Assembly (NCBI GenBank): GCA_900320245.1 | Contig: ONRP01000005.1 | Location: 40,688 to 104,687, forward strand | Direction: 5' to 3' | Source of the DNA: an uncultured Prevotellaceae bacterium | GTDB taxonomy: Bacteria > Bacteroidota > Bacteroidia > Bacteroidales > Muribaculaceae | DNA length: 64,000 nucleotides | Shown: positions 8,624 through 17,628 of the stretch, one piece after another | How positions within the stretch are numbered: position 1 is the first letter of the stretch | Layout of the letters: the number at the start of each line of letters is the position of its first letter | Position numbers and translations under genes: made by a program | Notes under the pieces: model-generated | Databases searched by the model: none | Seen by the model: the letters and a program-made list of their open reading frames with translations, nothing else | Told to the model about the DNA's origin: nothing

Positions 8624-9766
8624 TTACTCGGTGAAGAGCCTGCGGTGCGTGAGCACCGAGCGATAGATGTGAATCATCTCATCGGCCAGTATTTTGCCGG
8701 TGAATCTCTCGCTGTTGGCGTGGCCGGCCTGGATCATGGCGTTTCTCTTGTTCTCGTCGTCGAGTACTTCGCTGGCCAGTTCGGCACCTTCCCTGAAGTC
8801 ATTGTAATAGATGGCCGCGTCACCGCCAAATTCGCGTGCTTTGGCCGAGTCTTTACAGATGACGAGGGTGCCGGTGCGCTGCGCGTTGATGAGTTTGTAG
8901 TTGTCGCGCATGCGGTCGGTGTTGGGAATGATGACGGCTTGAGCCATCTTGACAACGGCGGTGAGGTCGGCCTGGTGCACCTTGTCGACTTGCTTGAAGC
9001 GGTGGAAGATGTGCAGGTCGTGGGCCTTCTCCTTGAGAACCTTGTCGAAGTAGTCGGTGCGGTATCCGAGCAGGACAATCGAGATTTTGCGGTTGTGCAG
9101 TTCGTGCAGCAGTTTCATCGTCTCGATGAGGTTGTCCTCTTCCTCAAAGCGTCCCTTGTACAGGATGTAGCGCTCGGGCAAATGATACTTCTGGCGCAGG
9201 ATTTCGAACATATTCTCGGGCACGGACTCATCACAGCCCTCAAAGAAGCAGGGATACACGACGTCGACGTTGTCGGGGTTGACGTGATAGTGGTCGATGA
9301 TGGTCTGGCGGTCGACCTCGTTGAGTGCGATGACACGCTTGACAAACTTGCAGGCCTTGCGGGCACGACGTTGCAGCAGCATGCGCGTAATCCATCCGTT
9401 TGCACTCTTGTACAAGGGGTCGGTCATCGTGAAAACGGTGGGGAAGTTGCTGCCGTTGAAGCCAACGGGTACAGCGTCGTCAATACCATGGAAGGTGTTG
9501 ACACCATGGGCCTTGGCGGCCTTGACGATGCCGTTGCCGGTATACCAGCGTTCCTTGCTGTGGATATGGCTGCGCGGGAACTTGATTCTCACGCTGTCCT
9601 CGTTGAACAACGCGGTCATGCGTTTGTTGTGCTCGTTCTGGGGAGAATACAGGATATAATAGTTGTTTGGATAATGTGTAGCGAGTGCCTTGATAAGGAT
9701 GCGTCCGTAATAGGACGTATCGTTATTCTCCATGATAATCTTGCGGCCACTGTAACCTACTACCAT
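8624..9766 (-). CDS. GT4-like glycosyltransferase
   Basis: A 380-aa protein with a GT-B two-domain layout. The N-terminal half begins MVVGYSGRKIIMENNDTSYYG (acceptor side). The C-terminal half has YILYKGRFEEEDNLIETMKL, IVLLGYRTDYFDKVL, the FKQVDKVHQADLTAVVKMA segment and AQRTGTLVICKD, matching the donor-binding half of family 4 enzymes. No signal peptide, so it is a cytoplasmic or membrane-peripheral sugar transferase. Sugar and acceptor are unknown and no polysaccharide cluster surrounds it. A possible minus-strand -7 box (TAATTTTG) lies at 9836-9843. Confidence 0.8.
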   Translation of the reverse strand: MVVGYSGRKIIMENNDTSYYGRILIKALATHYPNNYYILYSPQNEHNKRMTALFNEDSVRIKFPRSHIHSKERWYTGNGIVKAAKAHGVNTFHGIDDAVPVGFNGSNFPTVFTMTDPLYKSANGWITRMLLQRRARKACKFVKRVIALNEVDRQTIIDHYHVNPDNVDVVYPCFFEGCDESVPENMFEILRQKYHLPERYILYKGRFEEEDNLIETMKLLHELHNRKISIVLLGYRTDYFDKVLKEKAHDLHIFHRFKQVDKVHQADLTAVVKMAQAVIIPNTDRMRDNYKLINAQRTGTLVICKDSAKAREFGGDAAIYYNDFREGAELASEVLDDENKRNAMIQAGHANSERFTGKILADEMIHIYRSVLTHRRLFTE

Positions 9767-9870
9767 AATTCAAAAATGTTATTTATTTGTTATTCAGAAT
9801 AACTTGTTAAGTCATATAGGCTTAGTTGAAACGTGCAAAATTACAATTATTTTTTCATTTGAAAGGTTTT

Positions 9871-9904
9871 TTTGTCCTGTTTTTGCCCATTTGGATTAAC
9901 TTTG
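9871..9904 (+). promoter_or_regulatory. Promoter for the DUF4923 lipoprotein gene
   Basis: TTTG (9871-9874) and TAACTTTG (9897-9904), 22-nt spacer, 20 bp before the ATG at 9925. It decides the start against the in-frame ATG at 9826. Confidence 0.55.
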
Positions 9905-9924
9905 CCCCAAAATACTGTATTGAA

Positions 9925-10533
9925 ATGAAACAACTGATATTATTTTTTGCCGTTCTGGGGGTACTGGCGTCCTGCGGTACGGCCAACCAGAATGCCGCGA
10001 CGGTCCAGGACCTGCACCCCGACCAGGTGTTTACGGTGACCGAGGATGACATCGCACTCGAGACGCGCCAAATCAATGAGGCGCTGCGCGGGGAGTGGAC
10101 CTATAAGGGCCCGAGCGTTGATGTGAGTGGCCGCAACGTGCTCTCGGGCCTGGGCAAGCCCATTGCCAAGGGCAAACTCAAGAGCAAACTCAAGAAGGCC
10201 TTCAAGAAGATAGGCTTGTACAAGGCGCGTCCCCAGTTCACGTTCAACGTGGACGGCACCTGCACAATCAGCATGCTGGGTGTGCGTCTCAAGGGGACCT
10301 ACAATTACAACCCGTCGACCGAGAAAATCACGTTCAAGTGGCATGGCGTGCCCTTGTCGGCCAATCTCAAGCGTGACGGCAAGAATAAACTGCATCTCAC
10401 CTTTGACACCGACAAACTGCTGTCGCTGTTCAAGTTGCTGAGCAGTGTGAGCGACAATTCCACGCTGAAGGCTCTGGCCTTTCTCACCGACCACTATGAC
10501 GACGTGATGGTGGGTTTTGAACTCAAGAAGTAG
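9925..10533 (+). CDS. DUF4923 family lipoprotein
   Basis: A 202-aa protein with signal MKQLILFFAVLGVLASCGT and lipobox Cys17. The body (EALRGEWTYKGPSVDVSG, a Lys-rich helix near residue 90, FNVDGTCTISMLGVRLKGTYNY, then alternating beta strands) resembles the lipocalin-like DUF4923 family, which is common in Bacteroidota and of unknown function. It probably sits at the outer or inner membrane facing the periplasm. The repeated KLKSKLKKAFKKIG segment is strongly basic. It is monocistronic; a MITE-like element follows 20 bp downstream. Confidence 0.8.
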   Translation: MKQLILFFAVLGVLASCGTANQNAATVQDLHPDQVFTVTEDDIALETRQINEALRGEWTYKGPSVDVSGRNVLSGLGKPIAKGKLKSKLKKAFKKIGLYKARPQFTFNVDGTCTISMLGVRLKGTYNYNPSTEKITFKWHGVPLSANLKRDGKNKLHLTFDTDKLLSLFKLLSSVSDNSTLKALAFLTDHYDDVMVGFELKK

Positions 10534-10553
10534 CCATCGGCCCTCTTGCGTAT

Positions 10554-10770
10554 GTAACTATTCAGCCAAAACACCCGTCACCAGATATCACGCTAAGTCG
10601 CAAAGACGCTAAGTTTTTTGATTTTCAGACAATTATCATAGTCAAAACAGTGAAACTTTTTGATAGATTGAAGCATTTCATTTCGTCTGGCATATCATAA
10701 ACAAATCATGTAACGTATTAAGTATTAAACTCTTAGCGCCTTAGTGTGAGGAAAATGGCTGAATAGTTAC
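10554..10770. mobile_element. 217-bp MITE-like element
   Basis: It begins and ends with an exact 15-bp inverted repeat: GTAACTATTCAGCCA (10554-10568) and TGGCTGAATAGTTAC (10756-10770). Inside, a second pair of arms is also inverted: TCACGCTAAG...CGCTAAG (about 10589-10615) and CTTAGCGCCTTAGTGTGA (about 10731-10748). The right arm lacks about 9 bp present in the left. There is no coding potential. This looks like a non-autonomous miniature transposable element; no clear target duplication is visible and the parent IS family is not identified. Confidence 0.6.
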
Positions 10771-10803
10771 GGTAAGCGATGGATTATCCTAAAATGCGTT
10801 AAC

Positions 10804-10837
10804 TTTTTGCCTGGTCGGGCAAAAAGACGTAATTTCG
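10804..10837 (+). promoter_or_regulatory. Promoter for dusB
   Basis: TTTTTG (10804-10809) and TAATTTCG (10830-10837; one base off TAnnTTTG), 20-nt spacer, 33 bp before the ATG. Confidence 0.4.
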
Positions 10838-10869
10838 CACGGTAAAACAGATCAACACAACAGAACACG

Positions 10870-11895
10870 ATGAAAATAGGGGATATCGATTTGGGTGACC
10901 GCCCGGTGATGCTTGCCCCGATGGAGGACGTCACCGACCAGTCGTTCAGGCTTATCTGCCGTGAGCAGGGCGCCGACATGGTGTATACCGAGTTTGTCAG
11001 CGCCGATGCCCTGATTCGCAGCATCGAAAGGTCGCTGCAGAAGATGGCCATCGCGCCTGGCGAGCGTCCGGCGGCGATACAGATCTACGGCCGTGATGTG
11101 GACTCGATGGTAGAGGCCGCACGCATCGCTGCGACGGCCCGTCCTGACTTCATCGACATCAATTGGGGCTGCCCTGTCAAGAAGATTGCGGGCAAGGGTA
11201 GCGGTGCCGGCATGCTGCGCAACATTCCGCTCATGCTCGAAATCACGCGTGCCGTGGTGCGCGCCGTCGACGTGCCCGTGACGGTAAAGACCCGCCTGGG
11301 GTGGGACCATAACAGCAAAATCATTGTGGAAATGGCTGAGCAGTTGCAGGACTGCGGCATCGCCGCACTGACCATCCACGGCCGCACGCGTTCCCAAATC
11401 TATACCGGCGAGGCCGACTGGACACTGATCGGCGCCGTGAAGAACAATCCCCGCATGACCATTCCCATCATCGGCAACGGCGATGTCACGACACCGCAGC
11501 GGCTCAAGGAGTGCTACGACCGCTATGGCGTGGACGGCGTGATGGTGGGTCGTGCCAGCATCGGAGCCCCGTGGATTTTCCGCGAGATGAAGCAGTACCT
11601 GCTCACCGGTGAGGTGCCCGTCATCAGCAACGAGGAGAAGATGGCGCTGGTGCGCCGCCAGATTGCCGAGAGCATCGACCGCATCGACGAGTACCGCGGC
11701 ATCCTGCACATCCGCCGCCACCTGGCCGCCACGCCGCTGTTCAAAGGCATCCGCAACTTCAGGCCCACGCGCATCGCCATGCTGCGGGCCGACACGCGTG
11801 CTGAACTCGAAGCCATCCTCGACCACATCGAGAAGGACATTTTGCCAAATATAGAAATCCAAAATACCCAAGACCATGAAGAGAGTGCTGATTAA
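10870..11895 (+). CDS. dusB: tRNA-dihydrouridine synthase (DusB-like)
   Basis: A 341-aa FMN-dependent enzyme that reduces uridines in tRNA D-loops. FMN-binding LAPMEDVTDQSFR starts at residue 15. The catalytic cysteine is Cys101 in INWGCPVKKIAGKGSGAGM, followed by TVKTRLGW, LTIHGRTRSQIYTG and GNGDVTTP. Length is normal and the C-terminal helical tRNA-binding domain is present. The last 20 nt overlap the following gene, so the two are translationally coupled. The choice of DusB over other Dus types rests on overall resemblance. Confidence 0.92.
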   Translation: MKIGDIDLGDRPVMLAPMEDVTDQSFRLICREQGADMVYTEFVSADALIRSIERSLQKMAIAPGERPAAIQIYGRDVDSMVEAARIAATARPDFIDINWGCPVKKIAGKGSGAGMLRNIPLMLEITRAVVRAVDVPVTVKTRLGWDHNSKIIVEMAEQLQDCGIAALTIHGRTRSQIYTGEADWTLIGAVKNNPRMTIPIIGNGDVTTPQRLKECYDRYGVDGVMVGRASIGAPWIFREMKQYLLTGEVPVISNEEKMALVRRQIAESIDRIDEYRGILHIRRHLAATPLFKGIRNFRPTRIAMLRADTRAELEAILDHIEKDILPNIEIQNTQDHEESAD

Positions 11896-12580
11896 TGTAT
11901 TGGTGTTGGCCTGTGCCGTGTTCACGGTAACGGCCCAACCCACCCGCCACGAGGTGAAGGTGGGAAACTTCAGCCGTCTGGTTGTCACCGCCGATGTCAA
12001 TGTTGACTATCGGTGTAACCCCGACTCGGCCGGACTTGCCGTCATGTACTGCGAACAGTCTGTTGCCGACCACTTCATTTTCTCAATCAACAAGAACGGC
12101 CGCCTGAACATCCAACTCGACAACGCTTACCAGCAACTGGAGTATTTACCCAAGGTCACCGTCTACTCGTCGTCGCTCGAGGAGGCCGAGAATGCCTCCG
12201 ACAGCACCTTGCGCATCATTGGGCTGCCGCGCATGGCATCGTTCAAGGTGATGCTGATCGACAACGGCAAGGTGATAGCCCGCGGCATCGATGTGTCGCA
12301 CCTGGACTTGCAGATCCTGAGCGGCAAGGGCAAAATCATTGCCCAGGGACACTGCGACGACTTGGCTGTCAGGCTTGTGGGCACGGGAGAAATCCAGGCC
12401 GACGATGTGAGGGCCGAGAATGTGACGTGCCGCATCATGGGCACCGGCAGGATAGGCTGCCATGTCGACGGCGGTGAACTCAAGGTGAGCGGCAGCGGCA
12501 CCGGTAAGGTCTATTACAAAGGCACGCCCACCAAGGTGAGCGTGCGCAAATTGGGTACCATCAAGGCTATCCCTATGTAA
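11876..12580 (+). CDS. DUF2807 (GIN-domain) exported protein
   Basis: A 234-aa protein with signal MKRVLINVLVLACAVFTVTA. The rest is a repetitive beta-helix typical of the putative auto-transporter adhesin head GIN domain: VGNFSRLVVTADVNVDYR, VKVMLIDNGK-like turns, LQILSGKGKIIAQG, VRLVGTGEIQADDV, CRIMGTGRIGCHV, LKVSGSGTGKVYYKG. Such domains are widespread in Bacteroidota periplasmic proteins of unknown function. It overlaps dusB by 20 nt. Confidence 0.85.
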   Translation: MKRVLINVLVLACAVFTVTAQPTRHEVKVGNFSRLVVTADVNVDYRCNPDSAGLAVMYCEQSVADHFIFSINKNGRLNIQLDNAYQQLEYLPKVTVYSSSLEEAENASDSTLRIIGLPRMASFKVMLIDNGKVIARGIDVSHLDLQILSGKGKIIAQGHCDDLAVRLVGTGEIQADDVRAENVTCRIMGTGRIGCHVDGGELKVSGSGTGKVYYKGTPTKVSVRKLGTIKAIPM

Positions 12581-12665
12581 TTTATCATGCGGGCCAACCG
12601 AGGCCTCAGACATCATTGACAGGCCAATCGGGCCTGGAGTGTTGCGGCGATGCCGCGACGAGTGG

Positions 12666-12689
12666 AATAGCCACGATGCCGTGGTTATT
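12666..12689 (+). terminator. Terminator overlapping the end of the convergent transglycosylase gene
   Basis: AATAGCCACG (12666-12675) / CGTGGTTATT (12680-12689), one mismatch, followed by TCTTTTT. It ends the dusB-DUF2807 transcript while overlapping the stop codon of the minus-strand gene. Confidence 0.65.
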
Positions 12690-14814
12690 TCTTTTTGGAC
12701 TTCTTGCTTGACTTGCTGCCTGAGCCCGACTTGCTGCTTGAACTGGACTTGCTGCCTGACGAAGCCGAGGACTTCTTGCTGCTTGAGCCCGACTTGCTGC
12801 TTGAACCGGATTTGCTCTTGGACTCCGACTTGCTTTTGCTGTTGCTCTTGGATTTTTCCTTGGAGTTGTCGCTGCTGCCCTTGGACTTCTTGGAGTTCTT
12901 GCCGCCTTTTTTCTCGGCTGCCTTGGCCTGACGGGACTCTTCCTTGGTGGGGACTTTGATTTTGTCTCCAGCCTTGATCTTGTTGCCGTCCTCGATATTG
13001 TTGGCACGCTTGAGTTCGCTCACGGGCACGCCGGTCTTCTCAGAGATGCTGGTGAGGGATTCACCCTTCTTGACCGTAACCTCAGAGGGTTGCTTGGGCT
13101 TTGCCTGCTGTTGCTGTTTCTTGTGATTTCTGCTCTTGGAACTGTGAGCAGTCTCGTTGTTCTTGCTGCTGTTCTTCTTGTTGTTCTCAGAATACTTGGC
13201 ATTGCGTGACTTCCAGTTGCTGGAATTGGCCTTCGAGGCGCTGCGGCGTGCCGACTGGTCGGAGTTAGAGGCCTTGCTGCTCTCGTTGCTTGCTGTGGTC
13301 TGGGTATCAGACTTTGCGGTATAGGATCCGGCCTTGTAGGGGGCCTTGCTGGCGGCTTCGCGCTGGATGTTTTTCACCTCGTCGAACTGCTGCTGCTCCT
13401 CCTTTTGGCGTTCATCGTCCATGGCGAGGTCCTCGGAGTTGTCCGTACGGCTCTCGTCAGAGTGGGTGATGTTGATACCGTCGTTGTCGGCGCTGGCGAT
13501 GGTGCTGTTGTGGCTGGGCGCTTTGACCTTGAGGTTGTCGCCGCGGCGCACGCGCTCGCTGCTCATGTTGTTGAGCGCCATGAGTTCGTCGGTGGTCATG
13601 TTATACTTGGCCGCGATGGTCGAGAGGGTTTCGCCCCGTGCCACTTTGTGAGTGGTGGTGCGGATGTCACCGCTGCTGGTGCGTCCCGAGATGTATTCCT
13701 CGGCTGTGGAGACCTGTCCTCCCGGCTCCACCACTTCGCGGTGGGCGTAGAGGTCATCGCGGTAGTTGTCGATGCTGTCCTGGCTCATGATGTAACTGTA
13801 GACCTGCTGTGAGGGCAGCACGAGGGTGTAGGGCCTGCTGTCGCCGGGGATGACGTCGGCGCGGTACTGCGGGTTGAGGCACCTGATTTCCTCGACGGGG
13901 ATGTTGAGCACCTGCGAAATCTGTGAGAAGTGGATGCGACGGTTGATGGTGACGGTGTCGGTGATGAGCGGCTTGCTGGCGAGCGACGGGCTGATGTTGT
14001 GCTGCTTGTAGTAGGTCATCGCATAGTTGGCGGCGATGAAGGCGGGCACATATCCCCTGGTCTCGCGGGGCAGGTACTCATAGATGTCCCAGAAGTCACC
14101 CACGTCGCCGTTGCGGTGCAGGGCCTTGTTGACGTTGCCGGGTCCGCAGTTATAGGCGGCGATGGCCAGCGACCAGTCGTTGTAGATCTGGTACAGGTTC
14201 TTCAGGTACTTGGCTGCCATCTCGCTGGAGCGGTAGGGATCGCGGCGCTCGTCGACGAGCGAGTTGATTTCGAGTCCCAGGCCCTTGCCGGTACCGATCA
14301 TGAACTGCCACAGTCCTGCCGCTCCGGCATGGGAAACGGCATTGGGGTCGAGTGCGCTCTCGACGATGGGCAGGTACTTGAGTTCGAGCGGGAGCCCTTC
14401 TTTCTCGAGTGCCTGCTCAAAGATGGGCATGTAGTAGAGGCTCATACCCAGCATCTCCTCAACGAGGGTGCGGCTGCGGTAGACGTAGCGCTCGATGTGC
14501 TTGCGCACGACCTGGTTGTAGGGCATCTCGATGACCGAGGGGATGGCTGCCAGTCGCTTGATGTAGGTTTCCTCGTTCACCTCGCCGTGGGACTTGTTCT
14601 CGACATCGGCGTCGAGCACGGCATAGTTCTGGAGGTACCAGTTGGTCATCATCTTGTGGACATCGGTGTCGAAACTCTCGGGGAAGACGATGTCCTCGTC
14701 GGTGATGGAGTTCTTGAGCGACAGGATGTTGTTTTTCTCGCGTGGTGCTGCCATGGCTGTTGTCGCCATGATGGCCGCGGTGATGAGTAAAGTGATTAGT
14801 CGATGTTTTGTCAT
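12685..14814 (-). CDS. MltD-like lytic transglycosylase with LysM domains and a Ser/Lys tail
   Basis: A 709-aa exported muramidase. Signal peptide about 1-22. The SLT domain (about 135-270) has catalytic Glu152 in LPIVESALDP, then SHAGAAGLWQFMIGTGKGLG and AIAAYNCGPGNVNKAL. LysM-type peptidoglycan-binding repeats lie near 290-334, 388-432 and 578-622, with a charged linker between the last two. The end (623-709) is almost only Ser, Lys and Gly in (SKSG)-like repeats, far longer than MltD needs. The family cleaves glycan strands to 1,6-anhydro products. It is the last gene of parA-parB-DUF5683-mltD. Confidence 0.92.
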   Translation of the reverse strand: MTKHRLITLLITAAIMATTAMAAPREKNNILSLKNSITDEDIVFPESFDTDVHKMMTNWYLQNYAVLDADVENKSHGEVNEETYIKRLAAIPSVIEMPYNQVVRKHIERYVYRSRTLVEEMLGMSLYYMPIFEQALEKEGLPLELKYLPIVESALDPNAVSHAGAAGLWQFMIGTGKGLGLEINSLVDERRDPYRSSEMAAKYLKNLYQIYNDWSLAIAAYNCGPGNVNKALHRNGDVGDFWDIYEYLPRETRGYVPAFIAANYAMTYYKQHNISPSLASKPLITDTVTINRRIHFSQISQVLNIPVEEIRCLNPQYRADVIPGDSRPYTLVLPSQQVYSYIMSQDSIDNYRDDLYAHREVVEPGGQVSTAEEYISGRTSSGDIRTTTHKVARGETLSTIAAKYNMTTDELMALNNMSSERVRRGDNLKVKAPSHNSTIASADNDGINITHSDESRTDNSEDLAMDDERQKEEQQQFDEVKNIQREAASKAPYKAGSYTAKSDTQTTASNESSKASNSDQSARRSASKANSSNWKSRNAKYSENNKKNSSKNNETAHSSKSRNHKKQQQQAKPKQPSEVTVKKGESLTSISEKTGVPVSELKRANNIEDGNKIKAGDKIKVPTKEESRQAKAAEKKGGKNSKKSKGSSDNSKEKSKSNSKSKSESKSKSGSSSKSGSSSKKSSASSGSKSSSSSKSGSGSKSSKKSKKK

Positions 14815-14838
14815 ATTGTCATGTTGTTAAATGCTCGG

Positions 14839-15663
14839 TTAGAAACTGATGGCGCATTGCAGCCCCAACGACGGCATGCGCGAGCCTATGGCCGAGGCGT
14901 CGATGGCCGTGGGTGAGACGTCAAGCGTCAGGTCGGGCGAGATGTCGAAGTGCGCGAGCGACGCGTCGACATAGGCGTCCACGATGTTGATGAAATAGAC
15001 GCCTACCATAGCGATGATGCATATCTCGCGGTATCGTCGGTAATAGTCGCGCTTGTTCTTCATGACCTTCTGCAGCCATGCGGTGTCGAGGTCGCTCTCC
15101 TTGACCGTTGGCGGGAAGAAGTCCATGTAACTGCGTGTATCCGGGTCGTCGTCCATGACGTCGCGGTAGCCCTTGGAGTAGTCCTTGTACATGCGATTGT
15201 TCCACGTGGCGCCATAGGTGAGTCCGACGAAGGCGCCCACCACAATGGGCAGTTTCCAGTATCGCCGGTTATAGATTTGTCCCAGTCCCGGACACAACGC
15301 CGACAGCCATAGCGCGCGTTGCGGGTCGGGGTTGAAGGTGCGCACCTTTCCCATTGTGGGCGATGCGGTGCTGTCCATGAGAATCTCGACGTTGTCGATG
15401 CCCCTAATGGAGTCCATCGAGGCAAAGGTAATCGTGTCGCCCGCGGCATTGACGACCCTGACGGGCCTTGCACCGGCTATCGTGGCCGTGTCGCTGACGA
15501 GGATGGCGCGCCGCTCGTGGTGTCCCAGGGTGGCCTTGGTGGGGACGGTGTCAGCCGTGGTGACCTCTTGGGCCACAGCGGCAGGGCCGAACCACATCAG
15601 GCACAGCAACAGGGCGACAGCAAGGCTGTGCCATCTTGTGCAATATGTCGTCAAGGGCAGCAC
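14839..15663 (-). CDS. DUF5683 membrane protein of the parAB operon
   Basis: A 274-aa protein with an N-terminal export signal (LAVALLLCLMWFGPAAVA). The DUF5683 core follows: RALWLSALCPGLGQIYNRRYWKLPIVVGAFVGLTYG, DYSKGYRDVM, YRRYREICIIAMVGVYFINIVDAYVDASL. Two or three membrane segments are likely. Function unknown; the family occurs beside parB and a lytic transglycosylase in many Bacteroidota, suggesting a link between envelope and chromosome partition. No ATG opens the frame: the start is GTG at 15663 or TTG at 15654. It lies 12 bp after parB. Confidence 0.85.
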   Translation of the reverse strand: MLPLTTYCTRWHSLAVALLLCLMWFGPAAVAQEVTTADTVPTKATLGHHERRAILVSDTATIAGARPVRVVNAAGDTITFASMDSIRGIDNVEILMDSTASPTMGKVRTFNPDPQRALWLSALCPGLGQIYNRRYWKLPIVVGAFVGLTYGATWNNRMYKDYSKGYRDVMDDDPDTRSYMDFFPPTVKESDLDTAWLQKVMKNKRDYYRRYREICIIAMVGVYFINIVDAYVDASLAHFDISPDLTLDVSPTAIDASAIGSRMPSLGLQCAISF

Positions 15664-15675
15664 GTCGGGAGCGGT

Positions 15676-16557
15676 TCACGCATTTTTCAAATTGTCAAAG
15701 ATACGAATAATTCTCTTCAGTTCGTCCTCGGTAGTGAAGGGGAATGTTATTTTTCCTTTACCGGCCCGGTCACAGGTGAACTTGACGGGAACGCCGAATG
15801 CCGAAGCCAGATGGTTCTGCATAATTTCCAAATCTTTGGTTTTCAGGCGCTTGGTTTCCTCTTGTTGTCCCTTGTTAGCATTGCCGGCATCTTGCTGCAT
15901 CTGCTTGGCGCGCTGCTCGACCTGCCTGACGGATAAACCTTTTTTAATGGTTTCATTATATAATTTTAACTGAAGTTTCGGCTCGTCGAGCGACAGCATG
16001 GCGCGTGCGTGTCCCATATCGAGGGTGTGGTCCTGCAGTCCCAGTTGCACCTCGGCGGGCAGTTTGAGCAGTCGCAGGAAGTTGGCGATGGTGGCGCGTT
16101 TCTTGCCGATGCGCTCGCTGAGGCGTTCCTGCGTGAGGTTGTACTGGTCGATGAGTTTGCGGAACGTGAGTGCAATCTCGATGGCGTTGAGGTCTTCGCG
16201 CTGGATGTTCTCGATAAGCGCCATCTCGGTCATTTCGCTGTCGTTGGCCGTACGGATGTAGGCGGGAACCGACTGCAGTCCGGCGAGCACGGCGGCGCGG
16301 TAACGGCGTTCACCTGAGATGATCTGGTAGTTCCCGTCGCCTGTCGAGCGCAGGGTCAGCGGCTGGATGATGCCCAGTTCCCTGATGCTTGCAGCGAGTT
16401 CCTCGAGTGCTTCCTCGTCAAAGGTCTGTCGCGGTTGTTCAGGGTTGGGCGAGATGTTGTTGATGGCAATCTGGTTGATGGCCGATGAGCCCTCGGTCTG
16501 GATGTCGTCCATCGAGATGAGCGAGCCGATTCCCCGGCCCAGAGACTTACGTTTCAT
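15676..16557 (-). CDS. parB: Chromosome partitioning protein ParB
   Basis: A 293-aa ParB/Spo0J. The N-terminal CTPase/nuclease-like domain has NPEQPRQTF, IISGERRYRAA (CTP-binding GERRYRA) and ENIQREDL. The central HTH recognises parS (NLTQERLSERIGKKRATIANFLRLL), and a C-terminal dimerisation domain follows. It loads on parS near the origin and works with ParA. Length is normal. It sits 9 bp after parA. Confidence 0.96.
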   Translation of the reverse strand: MKRKSLGRGIGSLISMDDIQTEGSSAINQIAINNISPNPEQPRQTFDEEALEELAASIRELGIIQPLTLRSTGDGNYQIISGERRYRAAVLAGLQSVPAYIRTANDSEMTEMALIENIQREDLNAIEIALTFRKLIDQYNLTQERLSERIGKKRATIANFLRLLKLPAEVQLGLQDHTLDMGHARAMLSLDEPKLQLKLYNETIKKGLSVRQVEQRAKQMQQDAGNANKGQQEETKRLKTKDLEIMQNHLASAFGVPVKFTCDRAGKGKITFPFTTEDELKRIIRIFDNLKNA

Positions 16558-16566
16558 GATGTCTTA

Positions 16567-17343
16567 TTATTTATCGTTGTTTTGGTAGCGTTGAATGATT
16601 TCCCGTGCCAGTTGGATATGGCTGGCCGTGCCGCGGCAGTCCGGGTCATAGATGGTGACCGGCACGCCGTGGCTGGGTGCCTCGCTGATGCGGATATTGC
16701 GCGGGATGACGGTGTTGAACACCATGTCGCCGAAGTGACCCTTCAGTTCCTCGAAGATTTCGTTGGCCAGCCTCAGGCGGGCGTCATACATCGTGAGCAG
16801 GAATCCCTCGATGCGCAGTGACGCATTGAGTTTCCCCTTGATGATGCGTATGGTGTTGAGCAGTTTGCTGATGCCTTCGAGGGCGAAGTACTCGGCTTGA
16901 ACGGGTATGATGACACTGTCGGCTGCAGTGAGGGCATTGACGGTAATCAGTCCCAGCGACGGGCTGCAGTCGATAATGATGAAGTCATAGTCGTCGATGA
17001 CGTCCTTGATGGCGTTCTTGAGCACGTGCTCACGCCCCTGGCGTTCAACGAGTTCGAGTTCTGCCCCCACGAGGTCGATGCGCGACCCGAGCAGTTGCAG
17101 CCTGTCGACACAGGTGTCTACCGTGGCGCTGCGCATGGGGTAGTCGTCGACGAGGCATTCATAGATGGTGGACGGCATCTGCTTGGGCTCGATGCCGAGT
17201 CCCGAGGTGGCATTGGCCTGGGGGTCGGCGTCGATGAGCAGCACGCGCTGTCCGCAGTCGGCCAGTGCGGCCGACAGGTTAATCGAGGTGGTGGTTTTGC
17301 CCACGCCCCCCTTTTGATTGGCTATGGCGATGATTTTTCCCAT
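16567..17343 (-). CDS. parA: Chromosome partitioning ATPase ParA (Soj)
   Basis: A 258-aa ParA-family ATPase. Deviant Walker A KGGVGKTTTS (residues 11-20), LLIDADPQANATSGLG (Walker A' and switch), DFIIIDCSPSLGLITVNAL (Walker B) and IPVQAEYFALEG. No N-terminal HTH, so it is a chromosomal Soj type. First gene of the operon; a minus-strand -7 box TACCTTTG lies at 17386-17379, 36 bp upstream. Confidence 0.96.
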   Translation of the reverse strand: MGKIIAIANQKGGVGKTTTSINLSAALADCGQRVLLIDADPQANATSGLGIEPKQMPSTIYECLVDDYPMRSATVDTCVDRLQLLGSRIDLVGAELELVERQGREHVLKNAIKDVIDDYDFIIIDCSPSLGLITVNALTAADSVIIPVQAEYFALEGISKLLNTIRIIKGKLNASLRIEGFLLTMYDARLRLANEIFEELKGHFGDMVFNTVIPRNIRISEAPSHGVPVTIYDPDCRGTASHIQLAREIIQRYQNNDK

Positions 17344-17540
17344 CGTTGCTTTGGATTTTCAAAAATGTTTCACGGCTGCAAAGGTAACACTATTTTGTTC
17401 AATAAATGGTGAAAAAATTCGATAAAATCGTGCAAATGTTGATAAAAACAGATTGATGTCAATCAGTCGTGGAACATTCAATTTTTGAGCGTTTTGTAAG
17501 GTGTTAGAGATGAGCATGCTGGGCGCATTGTCACACGGAA

Positions 17541-17567
17541 GTGGCCCCGTCGTCTCGACGGGGCCAC
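17541..17567. repeat. Perfect 12-bp GC-rich hairpin
   Basis: GTGGCCCCGTCG, a 3-nt loop, then CGACGGGGCCAC. No T run on either side, so it is not a classical terminator. It stands out in an AT-rich gap. Confidence 0.6.
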
Positions 17568-17595
17568 CCATTGTAAACCTTAAAACATCTTTTTT

Positions 17596-17628
17596 AAAGG
17601 GCCGTACCTATTGAACCTCGGCCCCTTT
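17596..17628 (+). terminator. Terminator-like hairpin
   Basis: AAAGGGCCG (17596-17604) and CGGCCCCTTT (17619-17628), followed by ATCTTTTTGG. No gene on the plus strand precedes it closely, so the transcript it would end is unknown. Confidence 0.5.

Noticed and set aside
17366-17475. parS site upstream of parA
   Set aside because: Only two half-sites (TGTTTCACG and CGTGGAACA) about 90 bp apart; no full palindrome.
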